From an uncultured Acetobacteroides sp. (GTDB taxonomy: Bacteria; Bacteroidota; Bacteroidia; Bacteroidales; ZOR0009): 64,000 nt of DNA. Below, in pieces: positions 63,849 through 64,000 of this stretch. The stretch's first letter is position 1. Every line of letters starts with the position of its first letter. The position numbers and the translations under genes were made by a program. The notes below the pieces were generated by a model. That model was given only the letters and a program-made list of their open reading frames with translations. It was not told the origin of the DNA and searched no databases. The DNA lies in contig NZ_OY782755.1 of assembly GCF_963678165.1 (NCBI RefSeq), positions 1 through 64,000 of the forward strand, read 5' to 3'.

Positions 63849-64000
63849 TTAAGGTGAATACGGATGAGCATACCAGCTGCTCCCTAATATTTCGCTCTTA
63901 AGATTTAACCAGCGTTGAATGTAGGTATTGTTAGCAAACATTTGAGTAAAATCCCTTCCTAAATTTGTTCCAAGACGCAAGCAGCGCGTTTCTACCAGAC
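63849..64000 (-). CDS. 3' end of an unidentified gene (5' part beyond the window)
   Basis: On the minus strand one frame is open from the right edge (codons in frame with 63998) to a TAA at 63851-63849, giving the last 49 residues. The sequence (TNLGRDFTQMFANNTYIQRW and then LNLKSEILGSSWYAHPYSP) has normal protein composition, while the other two minus-strand frames have stops. The family is not recognised. Confidence 0.5.
   Translation of the reverse strand, partial: LVETRCLRLGTNLGRDFTQMFANNTYIQRWLNLKSEILGSSWYAHPYSP

Overview
The window is chromosomal DNA from a member of the Bacteroidota, most likely order Bacteroidales. Signs are a SusC/SusD outer-membrane pair, DUF4270 and DUF6261 proteins, a PorT-like barrel, lipoproteins with short lipoboxes, several TAnnTTTG-type -7 promoter boxes, the asnS-rpoN gene pair, and the glycogen-synthase-like/panC/panD/flippase neighbourhood. 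I see no phage, plasmid or insertion-sequence genes. Function calls come from recognising protein motifs by eye; no database was searched.

Layout. 0-3.2 kb: end of a truncated gene, an amidohydrolase-like protein that has lost its metal site, a radical SAM enzyme, a glycosyltransferase and a small membrane gene broken by an in-frame TGA. 3.3-6.9 kb: a 41-bp repeat array, the first DUF6261 gene, a lipoprotein, and a metal cluster (His-rich small protein, zinc-type CDF exporter, His-rich zinc-ribbon protein). 6.9-18.4 kb, mostly minus strand: asnS-rpoN-PAP2-like operon, aspartyl protease with PDZ domain, a 21-bp array, gltX, a lipoprotein, an L-threonine dehydrogenase-type SDR, and RNase R. 18.7-22.3 kb: another 21-bp array, a small HTH protein, cysS, a probable structured RNA of about 600 nt, and two identical tRNA-Lys genes. 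22.4-31.3 kb: galE, a frameshifted rfbB, DUF4270 lipoprotein and a short glycogen-synthase-like protein, panC-panD-flippase-nucleotidyltransferase, radA. 31.5-36.3 kb: M16 peptidase, second DUF6261 gene, and a second 41-bp array. 36.3-43.9 kb: susC-susD-phosphodiesterase operon, a lipoprotein, and a Cys/His/Lys-rich small secreted protein. 44-57 kb: fused peptide ABC ATPase, a flavin-binding-fold protein, SDR, ispD; ribE-histidine kinase-lgt on the minus strand; then a five-gene envelope operon ending in ispG. 57-64 kb: B12-dependent ribonucleotide reductase, VanZ-like protein, hemW-like gene, DUF2461 gene, a membrane protein, dispersed repeats and a truncated gene at the right edge.

The most unusual signal is a set of four intergenic repeat arrays (about 3.3, 11.9, 18.7 and 35.5 kb). 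Their sequences differ, but each is a chain of small inverted repeats whose centres fall every 20.5-21 bp, which is two turns of B-DNA. Two arrays have single-dyad 21-bp units. The other two have 41-42-bp units carrying two alternating dyads, share a TGCA-N3-TGCA core, and lie upstream of the only two DUF6261 genes in the window. This is my best candidate for an undescribed system. Next in interest are the structured RNA candidate beside the tRNA-Lys genes, and three genes that are broken or stripped of catalytic residues (the amidohydrolase-like gene, the small membrane gene and rfbB).
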